Part shown: piece after piece, positions 10,397 through 21,002 of the stretch
How positions within the stretch are numbered: the stretch's first letter is position 1
Layout of the letters: every line of letters begins with the position of its first letter
DNA from: Tuctoria greenei
Lineage: Eukaryota > Streptophyta > Magnoliopsida > Poales > Poaceae
Length of the DNA stretch: 64,000 bases
Direction of reading: 5' to 3'
Assembly: GCA_036927565.1 (NCBI GenBank)
Contig: JAYESD010000005.1
Span: 11,128,565 to 11,192,564 of the forward strand
The notes under the pieces: generated by a model
Seen by the model: only the letters and a program-made list of their open reading frames with translations
Database searches by the model: none
What the model was told of the DNA's origin: nothing
Program-made: the position numbers and the translations under genes

Positions 10397-11201
10397 TCAG
10401 TAAAAACTGTTTCTATTATCATAGTCGCAAAGTTCTGACATATCAGCTACTACACCATCCTTATCAAAGAACACCCCTCTTTTGTGCAAAATTTCGCGAC
10501 ACACGAATTGACACAGTTCACCGGCAATCTTGCCGGCTCCTCTACCAGGCATACTTCTACAAACTGGCCATTCTTCGTTCACATTCTTAGTGTGTTGCAA
10601 TGAAACACATAATAAGGTTTAGAATGTGTTGGTTTGAACAATCTCAAAGTATAGATCAAAGTGAGAGTATACAGGAATTTATTTGGTATTTTTTGAGCAG
10701 TTGTACTATGAGCAATTGAATTTTGAAGTTGGAATCAAAATATGAAAATAATGTTTCTAGTAATATTGAACCGCAGAGAATATAAGTATTAAAATAAGCT
10801 AGTTACAATGAAAATGAAACTCAAAATTCACTCTATATTCGTTGACGTCCCGAAGATGCTCGTATACATAATATCTGCATAAGACGCTCCTAGCAGGCTG
10901 CTTGGGACAAGGATAATATGTTTTAATGTCCAATGCATTCGTATTGGGAGGTCTCTGACTGCCAAATTGTTCCGCGTAAAACCGCCAGGCGCTGTAATAC
11001 ATGAAATGTCATATAAAACTTGTCAACACATTTTAAATGTGTGTAAATTAAAAGTATTGAATAAACGTATAGTTTCAAAATGGAAAGAAAATCTTTGTAA
11101 TGATCTGGTGGGTAATAGGCTGAGTCCAAAACTGTTACCAAACCCTGCGTTGGCTTGATGAAGATCATTATGTAGTGTTTATTGCACACGTACAAACACA
11201 T
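10397..11201 (-). pseudogene. CACTA accessory gene, C-terminal Ulp1/C48-like protease part
   Basis: Pieces in several exons or frames: HYIMIFIKPTQGLVTVLDSA then YYPPDHYKDFLSIL (10923-11201), QPARSVLCRYYVYEHLRDVN (10799-11002), and a tail FFDKDGVVADM (10397-10600). The His before the first strand, the Asp of VLDS and the Cys of LCRYYV fit the His-Asp-Cys triad of Ulp1 cysteine proteases (SUMO protease fold); the Gly usual after the Cys is Arg here. Fusion of a Ulp1 domain to transposon accessory proteins is known in plant CACTA and MULE elements. Stops between pieces may be introns or decay; this copy is probably dead. Confidence 0.65.
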
Positions 11202-11295
11202 GTGTTAAGTTAACAATTTGCAATAATTGCTATTTCAATATCATATGTCGAACTTACTTAAAGTGGTACGGATCCTTTACGAGGTCCTTGCCATA

Positions 11296-14086
11296 TCAGA
11301 CAATGTTAAACATGGCATGTCCTATGTAAGCTGCAACTTCCGTCCTTCTATCCTTCCCTTGTTTTGCGATTGCTTTTTCAAATTCTTTTTTTTTCTTGTG
11401 CTCGTACTGTACTGAGTCTCGATCTGCCTTAACGTCGAATAGCGTTTTTGCAATCCGTGTAGGGTGAAGGATATTTGTCTTGCGTTTCATCTTTTCATTA
11501 TCCATGTATTGCATCCTATTGAAGAAGTCCAGAATTGTTATAATCTCATGAAATGTGTATGCGTGTAGTAAGAAAAGCAAATTCAAAATATTAGAGGCAC
11601 TTACAAGCACCAGACGAGTAGCAGGTTGATTTCAAGCATGCCCCGATGGAAAAGGACATGTAGATCTTCAAAGAAAAGGGCTCGTTTATTTTCCCAAGTG
11701 CTCCAGAATGCATCTTGTGGCACACGAAATATGACATAGGAAATATCATATTTTGTGCTGGCAGTGATGTACCACACGTGCATTCTTTTGAGCGGGATAG
11801 GTTGTTTGCTAAGTTGTACTGATGTCATGAATGGCTTCCCATTATTTAGGAGGAACATCCTCAAGCTTGTATATTGGAACTCCTGGTTTAACTAAAGTCG
11901 TCCGCCGATTATACATGACACCATCTTCTTCTCACTCCTCGATATCTTCTAATGCTGGCTCATGAGAAGAACGAGATGCACTCGATTTTCTAATATTTTA
12001 TTTCATATTTTCCAAATACTTTGACACTTCTAGTGAAGTTTTCTTATATTCGTATGAGCTAACTTTGATAGGAACTGATGATCGAGGAGTAGTCATCAGA
12101 AGTTGGACACTGGCTTGTTGTTGAACCTGTTGTTCAATTGATTGCTCTTTACTCCCAACAGCTGGCCCTAGTACTACTTCAAGCTGTTGCTCAACTGGTT
12201 GCTCTTTACTAACAACAGCTTGCTCTAGTACTGCTTGAAGCTGTTATTCAACTTGTTGCTCTTGGTTATCTTTACTAGCAAGGTTACTATCATCCTTGCT
12301 GAGATATAGGGGGAGTGGATCTTCCTGAACTGGAAGTGGATCTTCCTAGACTTTTGCCTTACAAGACGGGTTTGCAGTATTTTGAGATGCGACGGGGCTA
12401 GGAATCGGCTCATCGTCCAACATGATATCGCGTCGGTGCCAAAGGATTAATTGGTTGACAGCCTGCCCCAGAGTCGCGATCCCCTCATGTGTGATGTGGT
12501 CTCTTTCATAATCTTGATAATCATTATCAATGATATGAAGAACTTACACAACAGAAAAATACAACAGAAGTGGATTGCTATTGAAGTCACGATCAGGCTT
12601 TGCCATAGCAGTGGCAACTTCTTTGGTTTTGTTCCCCGCTCTGCCAATCGAGACAAGAAGACGACAAGATTTGTCCTTAGCAATATCATTGACAGTGAAC
12701 TTATGGGTTGACCCTGAGTCTGACACAAAACCTACGCTGCTAGGGTAGGCAGTTGGAGATACCAATTGCTCCTTTGGCACGGGAAACATCGTTGTACTCG
12801 GTGCCACTAATTGTCCCGATTGTCTAAGTTGTTCCATTATTTCTTCCACATTTTCCTTGACCTTTTGAACAATCGTTTCATCAAGTGTTTTCTTGAACTT
12901 CTCACGTCCTCTATATGTCTCTTTATCTTTCGGGAAACCATCTAGCCAAGACATTTGAGAAAAGATTGCTCGAGCCCGTCAACTGTGTTCAGGGTTTCCT
13001 AGGATAGCAGTAAGTTGGTCATTCTCCCTCTTCTGCTTGAAGAGACCCTTCTGTTGCTTTTCAATTACTTCTATCATTTTTTCCTCTACTTCATTCACAG
13101 AATCGGGCTTTTCAAGTTTGCCCTTGCTGGTCAAACCTGACCGAGCAACGACCCACTGTTGAGTTCTCTCATCACAGCCTTCTAACGGGTGAGGATTGCC
13201 CTTACTAGTAATTTCGTCTAATATCTTATTCCATTTCTAGACTTTGGGGGCATATCCGATAGACCCCAATCGATAATGGTATTTGTTCTTTTTGGCAAGC
13301 TCTGACCTAGTTGCACTTAGGACTTTAGTATCAGGTGTGATCTTTTGACGAACAAATTCTTGCCACTGAGCTTGTGTGATTTTTCCCATCTTCCTCGGGC
13401 TAGGGACCTTATCGTCCTTAACATAAGCATCCATTTCACTCTTCCAGCCATGAAACTTCTTGCCGCAAGAGACCAATGTTGCTTTCTTTACAACTTCTTC
13501 TGTGCCTTTTAAGAACTTGAATTGTTTCTTTATCCTTTCTCACAAATCATTCTTGGTCTCCTCAGGTAATTTTATCCAATTCTCGGTTGTGATTGGCACA
13601 ATCTCTCTAACAAGAAAATTGCATGCATTTCGGTACTTGATAACTGAATCCAGTGGTTCTTGAGGAAGCCCACCTGGACCAACACTTGTTATGTACATGA
13701 TGCGGTCCAATGGACCCTTATTGGGACCTCGTTGCCCTCTTTTCCGCTTGAGTGAACCTGAGGATTCATCCATTGGAGAACCTTCTGCGGTTTTAGGGGT
13801 CGAAGTCACCTTGTTGTCTTCACGATTAATCTAGGTAGAAAAGAATTATAAGACTTCGTATACTTGACAACCAACATTAACTTGAACTGCTAAAATTAAG
13901 ATTCGTGATCCATACTTCGTCGGCAGGATCATATTCCGAGTCGAGATCCTCTGAAGTCTTTTTAATTTTTATATTCGGAAAAGGATCTGATGGACTATGA
14001 AAGGAGCCTGAACTGCTGAAGTCACTAATCTCCATATTGCCTTCTTTATTGTAACTACCAGCACCAGTTTTTTTAGGGCTTTCCAT
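11296..14086 (-). pseudogene. CACTA accessory gene (Transposase_24 / En-Spm plant type), N-terminal and middle part
   Basis: Read leftward from ATG 14086: acidic, Ser-rich N-terminus (MESPKKTGAGSYNKEG), a basic segment SLKRKRGQRGPNKGPLDR (13540-13809), then KKNKYHYRLGSIGYAPKV (13237-13476), a conserved stretch of the plant En/Spm 'Transposase_24' family, then MSWLDGFPKDKETYRG and a coiled-coil-like segment, and CRLLVSIGRAGNKTKEVATA with AKPD (12544-12954). The piece at 11296-11610 precedes the protease domain. The divergent gap to TNP2 is 1.6 kb. The known role of such proteins is binding subterminal repeats. Broken frames suggest decay beyond simple introns. Confidence 0.65.
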
Positions 14087-15660
14087 GCTAGAACTAATAA
14101 GACAAAAAATATAATGAATGGCATATTAACTCTACATGAAGTGTTGCATGAAGAAAAAGATGGAAGCATTCTAGGGTATGATAAGGCATTCTATGGTTTA
14201 AGGCGACTAACCAATGTGATTGACCAAGTTCCATTCTAGGGTTTGAGGCGACTGACCAAGACATTAGCTAGGCATGTGTATTGCTTGTATCAAAAGCTGA
14301 CAAGAACAATTATATCAACAATTAAACAATAACAATTCACAATGTTTTCAAGTCACCTAGTCGACCCTAGTCGCCTACCCACCGACTAGGTCGACTAGGA
14401 CAACTAATCGTCGACTAGAGTGACTAATCGATCCTAGTCGACCCTGTGCTGGCTGTCCAGAACCAGAACCCAATGGGGCAGAGTTTGGTAATTGCGCGCT
14501 ATAACCTGTATAACACTTTTGTAAGGTTGAACCATTTAATTTCTGGGATGTTAACTTCATATTGTACAATGTTGTAATTGACATTACCTCAATATATTGT
14601 ACTTGTTTATCTGTATAATCTGTGGAAAAAAATCACATATACAGGGGAGGTTCTGTCCAAATTCCAAGAAATGTCCATAAATTTCAAACATGTATAAATT
14701 TTATTCCAGAGCTCACCTGGTAGTGTGCAAGTACAATCTGGAAAGGGCTGGAAATTCTCTAAAACTTTTGTATTCAACTCAAATCCTATTCCTGCCATTT
14801 ACTAGGAGCAAATTTCGAGTTTATACAGGATGGTCAGCTGGAACAGAACTGAAGTTCATATTCTAGATCTGAATTGTCTTGTAACCTTTAATCAAACCTA
14901 CAATCTTCATTTGACTTTGTTGCATGTCCAAAAACTTTGATTAGTGAAAATTAGATAGGAACCTAGGGCTTGAGGCGACTGACCAAGGCACCTAGAGCTC
15001 AAAAATTAGATAGGAGCCTAGGGTGCGGCGACGACGAGGACATCACTCGACCGGCAGTGAGGGCGAGGAGGGAGGCGACACGGGGACGGAGGAGGGAAGG
15101 AAGCGGCAGCGTACCTGGCGGCAAGGTCGAAGCTCAGTGGTGACAGCGAGGGCAAAGATCGGCATACTTGGAAGGAAGGAAAGAAAGTGGCGAGGGCGAA
15201 GCACGGCGACAACGACCTGTTTTCAGTTTCATTTTGTTGAGTTTACATATGCCTCCAGCCCCCCCCCCCCCACCACCACCACTTGAGATTTGTAGTAGAT
15301 TTGAAGGATTAAAGGTTGAAAGATGTAGTTGAGTCTCCCCTTGAGCTCACCTATGAATTTTATAGAACAAGAAGTAGATTTGAAGGATTAAAGGTTGAAG
15401 ATGAATACAAGCACATCACGTGTTCGATGAAATGTTTTAATGAATAAGTCTAACTTCAAAAATCCATTATGGCAACTAGGAAGCTGAGAAAATTATGAAA
15501 CAAATTTTCTTGGAACCCTTATGAAAATACCTACATGATAACAGTATTCACTCATATTATACGAGCTTGTTATATCTCTGTAAATTCATTTTATAGAAGA
15601 CCTTTAGAGAATATATGTGGCCGAATTTCGTAAATCTTACAAAAATTCTGTTATTGAAGC
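14087..15660. other. Divergent intergenic region of the CACTA element
   Basis: It separates the accessory gene from TNP2 and probably holds both promoters. It contains a dense TAGTCG/GTCGAC cluster (14355-14450), three copies of a phrase GGCGACTGACCAA (near 14209, 14240, 14965) and a GC-rich leader-like block (15020-15230) followed by a 13-base C tract (15259-15271). Short open frames here are not convincing genes. Confidence 0.5.
14355..14450. repeat. Cluster of TAGTCGAC-type motifs
   Basis: About a dozen TAGTCG/CGACTA words in both orientations occur in under 100 bp, with GTCGAC palindromes at about 14358, 14391, 14411 and 14437. It lies upstream of the accessory gene start. It may be a protein-binding array; the role is inferred. 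Confidence 0.6.
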
Positions 15661-16270
15661 ATGGGTCGTCAAGCGTGGATGTATAACATGCCAAGACCCA
15701 ATCCTATGTACATTCATAATGTTGCAAATTTTATTAAAGCATCCAAGAGACATGTGAAGTTGCAAAAGATAGATGACATATTATGTCCAAGTATTGACTG
15801 CGAAAAAAAAAGATTGCTTGGATAGATACTTTAGTAATTCAATCTCATTTGGTGAAAAGAGATTCAAAAAAACTACACAATATGGACGAAGCATGGTGAG
15901 TTAGATACACATGAAGTGGATAAAGATGATGAAAGAGGTTTGGATGACGATAATGTTCATATGGATGATGGTAGTGACAATCAAGATGGTGATGATGATG
16001 AGTTCGATTGTGAGGATATGTAGCATCATATTGAACCATATGTATTGACTTCTATGGGAGCAAGTAAATGTTTAAGTAAACTGGAGACATTGCAGAATGC
16101 GGCGACGGAACTTTTATATGCTGAATCAAACGATTGTGATAAAGAGTTTACTACATTGCGTGCAGTCCTAGAACTACTAAAGTTGAAAGCCACACACGGA
16201 TGGTCCGATTGTAGTTTCTCTAATCTTTTGAATCTTTTGGCAGAAATTCTTCCAAAACCAAATAAATTGA
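15661..16270 (+). pseudogene. TNP2-type CACTA transposase, 5' part
   Basis: ATG at 15661 begins MGRQAWMYNMPRPNPMYIHN, matching the start of plant TNP2 transposases (transposase-associated domain), with CPSIDCEKK where the family has a Cys motif. A TAG stop and frameshifts follow; similarity resumes at 16045-16260 (THGWSDCSFSNLLNLLAEI), the segment preceding the catalytic domain. Element E interrupts at 16271 and the reading continues at 21003. Confidence 0.8.
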
Positions 16271-17088
16271 TGTCGGTACCCTCAAGATCGGGTACCCCCG
16301 CATACAAGAAGAAGCTTCAGACCCGTCCTCCCTGCCGAGGAGGGCTCCGAAGCTGCCACACATCCTCCGGCTTCGGGCCCTTGCTCCCACCGAGGAGGGA
16401 TCCAGAGCTGGAGTGTGTCCTACGGCCTGCAATGGGCCGTAGACCCAAAGAGTAAAGGGCGGCACATCCTGTACAGTCGCACATTGAAAGCACGCACCTT
16501 CTCTAGGCGCACGGTGCAGCGTACGCCCCTGTCAGGTACCGCTACGCCCGATCACATTGCAGTGAAGGCGCCGCAAGCCTACCCCACACCGCCAAGTGGG
16601 TAGCTTAGGGCGACAAGACGGATGGGATGTCCCCTGCCATCGTCAATGACTATGCCCTGCCACTGGCGACTGACGTTGCAAGACAGAAAGTCTATAATGC
16701 GCGGTCAAAGACAGCGTACACAAGAAGCTTTAGATCTTGTACACGATAAGATTATCCCGAGGCCACCTGTTGGGCCCCAGACCCCACTTGTAAGGCGTCC
16801 GGCCTTATCAATAAAAGGACTGGACCGCCACCGACTTAGACAGACGGACTGGTCCAAAAAAAAGACTTAGAATTCTCAATACACAAACATGCATACACAC
16901 TCACCAGCAATACAATCCATCGTGGAGTAGGGTGTTATGCTCCTTGCTGCCCGAACCACGTAAAAACCACTGTCTCATACTTCCATCTGCTAGAACACTT
17001 GATTGAGGCCTAGGCCCTGCCGAACAAAGAACCTCCGCGGGTTGCTCCTTAGCATATCCGGGGGAAGTGTCGCTCTAACACTTCGACA
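16271..17088 (+). repeat. 5' LTR of element E (818 bp)
   Basis: It starts TGTCGGTACC and ends CTTCGACA. It is related to the B and F LTRs at the ends and in the 'gtggagtagggt' segment, otherwise diverged. A TATA-like CAATAAAAGG lies near 16809; the right copy has CTATAAAAGG. Confidence 0.85.
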
Positions 17089-17108
17089 TTTTGCGCGCCA
17101 GGTAGGGG
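17089..17108 (+). other. Primer-binding site of element E
   Basis: TTTTGCGCGCCAGGTAGGGG directly follows the LTR and parallels GTTGGCGCGCCAGGTAGGG after the B LTR. This is where a host tRNA would prime minus-strand synthesis; the tRNA species was not assigned. Confidence 0.7.
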
Positions 17109-17173
17109 ATTTTTCTCTCAAAAAAGTGGTAGTGCTTTCACTGCAATGGTGTTCACCAGACCTGCAGGGAGCC

Positions 17174-17930
17174 TGCCGTTGACATTTCTTAGCGTTGATG
17201 GTAGGCGACGCCGGAGCATCCAGCTCCAACAGCATCTTAGGGGGCCCGCCGTCAACGTTCTTCTCATTGATGATAGGCGACTCCAGAGCATCCAGCTCCG
17301 ACACCACCCAGGGGGCCTGCCGTCAATGTTTCTACATCGATGATGGGCGACGTCGGAGCAGCCAGCTCTAGCACCACCCAAGGGGTCTGCCGTCGATGCT
17401 TCGACAACGATGATGGGTGACTCCAGAGCAACCAGCTCTGGCACCTCCCAGGGGGCCCGCCGTTGATGTTTCTTAGCATTGATGGTGGGCACCGCCGGAG
17501 CATCCAGCTTCGGCACCTCCCAGGGGGACCGCCGTCGACGTTCTTCTCATTGATGATCGGCGACGTTGGAGCATCCAGCTCTGACACCATCCAAGGCACC
17601 CGTTGTCAACATTTCTACACCGACGATGGGCGACGTCGGAGCAGCTAGCTCCAGCACTACCCAAGGGGGCCTACCGTTGATGTTTCTACACCGACGATGG
17701 GCGACGTCGGAGCAGCCAGCTCTGGCACCACACAAGGGGTCTGCCGTCGACGCTTCGACAACAACGATGGGCGATGCCAGAGCAGGCAGCTCTAACACCT
17801 CCTAGGGGGCCCGCCGTCGACATTTCTTATCTTTGATGGTGGGCGCCGCCGGAGCATCCAGCTCTGGCACCTTGCTGGGGGACCGCTGTCGACGTTCCGC
17901 ACGTTGAGGGTGGGCACCGCCTCGGTTCAG
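17174..17930 (+). repeat. 70-bp tandem array with higher-order A-B-C-D structure in element E
   Basis: About eleven units of 69-72 bp start near 17174, 17247, 17318, 17389, 17459, 17531, 17603, 17672, 17743, 17812 and 17886. Four unit types can be told apart after the shared GCCGTCGACGTT-like start (TTCTTAGC, TTCTTCTCATTGATG, TTTCTACAC, CTTCGACAAC). They recur in the order A B C D, A B C C D, A. Each contains a degenerate GGAGC...GCTCC inverted repeat. Confidence 0.85.
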
Positions 17931-18639
17931 TGGCCATCTCGTTGCCATTTCCATCGGAGACTTCTCCGACGATGACCACACATCTCAATTCAGGTCTGGC
18001 GCTCCCAAGGGGGCCTGCTGACGTCAACTATTCAAGCTCCCGCTCTCCGCCGGGGGCCCGCAGACGACATCCAGCGGCTAAGTGGTAGGCGTGCCCAACC
18101 AGTTGGCCACACCTACCAAAGGGCCTCTAAGGGGTCTCATGGGTAGGACGTCAAGCGGTTTCCCGCCACCACGGCGACAACGACGTCACCAAGGCATTAC
18201 GGTAAGTTGGACCCGAAGATCTGTTGTAAGTTTTACTTTTGGCACGGTGAGAGGTCCAGAATATGCAGCCTGCTTAGTCTGGTCCTTCATCCTAAGCGTG
18301 TACACTTTTCCTCCCCAACGCCACTTCGAAAAAAGCTTCACCCGGGGCGTAGTGGTAGGATAGTTTTTTTTCTAAAAAGGGTGTCATAGCGTCTAGAAGC
18401 AGCACTCGAAGCAACTAAGCTTTTGTGGGTCCGGTCCAGGGTGTTCAGCCTGCTTAGCATGGTTCCATACCCTAAGCCTGTACATTTTTCCTCCCTTGTA
18501 ATCCGTAGCGGGTCGTTGCCTTCTTGTAAAGTTTGCCTCCTCCTATGATTACCAAGTTAGAAGAAACATTGTCTTGCCTATGCTTCACTTATGTTCATTT
18601 AATTACGCATTAATTTTATGATCATCAAATTATGCTCGT

Positions 18640-19530
18640 TCTCGCATATTATCTGTCATATGCACGGGCACTCTTTCCCTGTCTCGCACCTAGTGGAGTT
18701 ATGCAATCCTGCTACTGGCGGGTGTGCTTGAGGTTCTTGTAATGTATTTGGGTTCTTTGGTTGCTTCCCTGCTCGGGATCCTGTGGCGCCGAATGGTCAC
18801 TCCCCTAAAAAGCTAATGCCCGTGGGAGATCTAGAGTGTAAAACCTGCTTAGTCTGGTCTTGCACCCTAAGCGTGTACACGTTGCCTCTTTAGCGCTAAC
18901 GATTGAGTACAGGGGGTCGGACGGCACAAACTCCCAAGAAGGGCGATAACCATAATCTGGATACCATCGCACTGAATTACCCACACAGCGTAATCCCGAC
19001 TCGAGACCGTAAGACATAACAAGACTAAAAGCAGGAAGGGAGTAACCAACGAGCAAAATTATTTATATTATGCTTTAATTTTTTGCTTACTTTCACATAT
19101 TGTCCGCCATATGCCCGATTACATTTCTCCTGTCTCGTCCTAGTTGGAGTTGTGCTATCCTACTAAAGGCAGGGCCGCATGAGGTACCTGCAATGTGTTT
19201 GGGGTCTAATGATTGTTTTCTTAGTCGGGGTCTATGGTGTCGAATGGTTCTAACTCCCGAAAGGCTAACACCAAGCTGGAGGTCCAGGGTGTGTAGCCTG
19301 CTTAGCCTGGTTCTATACCCTAAGCATGCGCACCTTGCCTCCCAGTGCTAACAGCTGAGTACAGGAGGTCGGACGGCTCATGCCCTGAGCAAGGCAGCGA
19401 CCATACCCTGGATGTTGTCACACCGAATTACCCATGTCCCGTATCTTAGCTAAGGATCGTAAGCCATAAAGAAACTAAAGAGCAGGGAAGTGGTGACCGA
19501 CGAGCAAAATTACTTTTTGTCTGTTGTATG
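18640..19530 (+). repeat. Two tandem copies of a 0.4-kb unit in element E
   Basis: The segments at about 18650-19060 and 19085-19510 align along their length (for example CTGTCTCGCACCTAGT with CTGTCTCGTCCTAGTT, and GAGCAAAATTA at both ends). Each holds one 24-bp CTTAG...CTAAG element. Shorter partial relatives at about 18250-18310 and 18430-18490 carry two more. Confidence 0.75.
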
Positions 19531-19590
19531 TGCAGGACATACAAGGAGTTGTCGTCGATGTTCTACACGTCCGTCGTAGCCACCAGCATC

Positions 19591-20334
19591 ACTTCTCCGA
19601 CTCCGGCGCCCCCAAGGGGGCCGCCGGTGATGCTTCTCGGAGCTCCGGCGCCCCCAAGGGGGCCACTGGCGTAACTTCTCCAACTCTGGCGCCCCCCAAG
19701 AAGGCCACCAATATCGTCGACACTTCTCCGAGCTCCAGCGCCCCCCAAGGGGGCCGCTGGCATCACTTCTTCGAGCTCCAGCATCCCCAAGGGGCCACTA
19801 GTGTCACTTATTCGAGCTCCGATGCCCCCCAAGGGGGCCGCCGGCATCACTTCTTCGAGATCCGGTGCTCCCAAGGGGACTGCTGGCGACGCTTCTCCGA
19901 GCTCCGACACTCCCAAGGGGGCTGCCGGCAACGCTTCTCAGAGATCCCCCCAAGGGGGCCACCGGCATCACTTCTTCAAGCTCTGGTGCCCCCCAAGGGG
20001 GTCGCCGATGTCACTTCTTTGAGCTCCAGCGCTCCCAAGGGACTTCCTGCGACGCTTATCTGATCTCTGGCACCCCCAAGGGGGCTTCCGACATCACTTC
20101 TCCGAGCTCCAGCGCCCCCCAAGGGGGCTGCCGGCGTCACTTCTTCGATCTCCGACGCTCCCAAGGGGGGCCGCCGGCGACACTTCTCTGAGCTCCGGCG
20201 CCCCCCAGGGGGGCCGCTGGTGTCACTTCTTCGAGCTCTGGCGCTCCCAAGGGGACTACCGACAACGCTTCTCCGAGCTCTGGCGCCCCCCAAGGGGCCG
20301 CCCCCATCACTTCTCCAAGCTCCGGCGTCCCCAA
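19591..20334 (+). repeat. 42-bp tandem array in element E (about 17 units)
   Basis: Units follow CTTCTCCGAGCTCCGGCGCC plus CCCAAGGGGGCC and a variable tail. Because the unit is 14 codons long, open frames persist on both strands (Ser/Ala/Pro/Gly-rich, repetitive), but these have no gene features. The array runs directly into the truncated right LTR. Confidence 0.85.
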
Positions 20335-21002
20335 GGGGCCATGGACCCAAAGAGTAAAGGGTGGCGCGTCCTCTACAGTCGTGCATTGAATGCACACACC
20401 TTCTCCAGGCGCACGGTGCAGCGCACGCCCTTGTCAGGTACTGCTACACCCAATCACATTGCAGTGAAGGCGCCGCAGGCCTACCCCACACCGCCAAATG
20501 GGTAGCTTACGGTGACAAGACGGATGGGACGTTCACTGCCATCATCAACGACTACGCCCTGCCATTGGCGACCAACGCGACAAGACAACAAGTCTTCAAT
20601 GCGCGGTCAGAGGCAGCGTACGTAAGAAGCTTTAGATCTTGTACAGGATAAGATTATCCCGGGGCCACCTGTCGGGCTCCAGAGCCCACTTGTAAGGCGT
20701 CTGGCCTTGTCTATAAAAGGATCAGACCGCCACCGACTTAGATAGATGGGCTGGTCCAAAAAAAAGACTCAGAATCCCCGATACACACGCACACGCATAC
20801 ACACTCACTAGCAATACAATCCACCGTGGAGTAGGGTATTACTCTTCTTGCGGCTCGAACCACATAAAAACAACTGTCTCATACTTCCATCTGCTAGAAC
20901 ACTTGATTGAGGCCTAAGCCCCCCCCCCCCCCCCCCGAACAAAGAACCTCCGCGGGCTGCTCCTTAGCAGATCTGGGGATGTGTCACTCTAACACTTCGA
21001 CA
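20335..21002 (+). repeat. 3' LTR of element E, lacking its first ~165 bp
   Basis: It aligns with 16435-17088 from GACCCAAAGAGTAAAGGG onward and ends CTTCGACA. The U3 start and any polypurine tract are missing, replaced by the 42-bp array. It contains an 18-base C tract (20919-20936) absent from the left LTR. Confidence 0.82.

Larger units (their letters stand above)
16271..21002 (+). mobile_element. Element E: non-autonomous gypsy derivative built of tandem repeats, no coding capacity
   Basis: The left LTR (16271-17088) is followed by a primer-binding site of the same type as element B. Instead of gag-pol the 3.2-kb interior holds a 70-bp repeat array, two copies of a 0.4-kb unit, and a 42-bp array, ending in a 5'-truncated right LTR. 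The interior motifs (CTTAG...CTAAG elements; GGAGC...GCTCC hairpins; GTCAACG) match the spacer between pol and aORF of B and C. The target duplication is unclear. It splits the CACTA transposase. Confidence 0.8.

Noticed and set aside
15289..15300. TTTGTAGTAGAT as the right end of the CACTA element (TTGTAGTAGTG)
   Set aside because: The last bases differ and TNP2 coding continues to the right of it.
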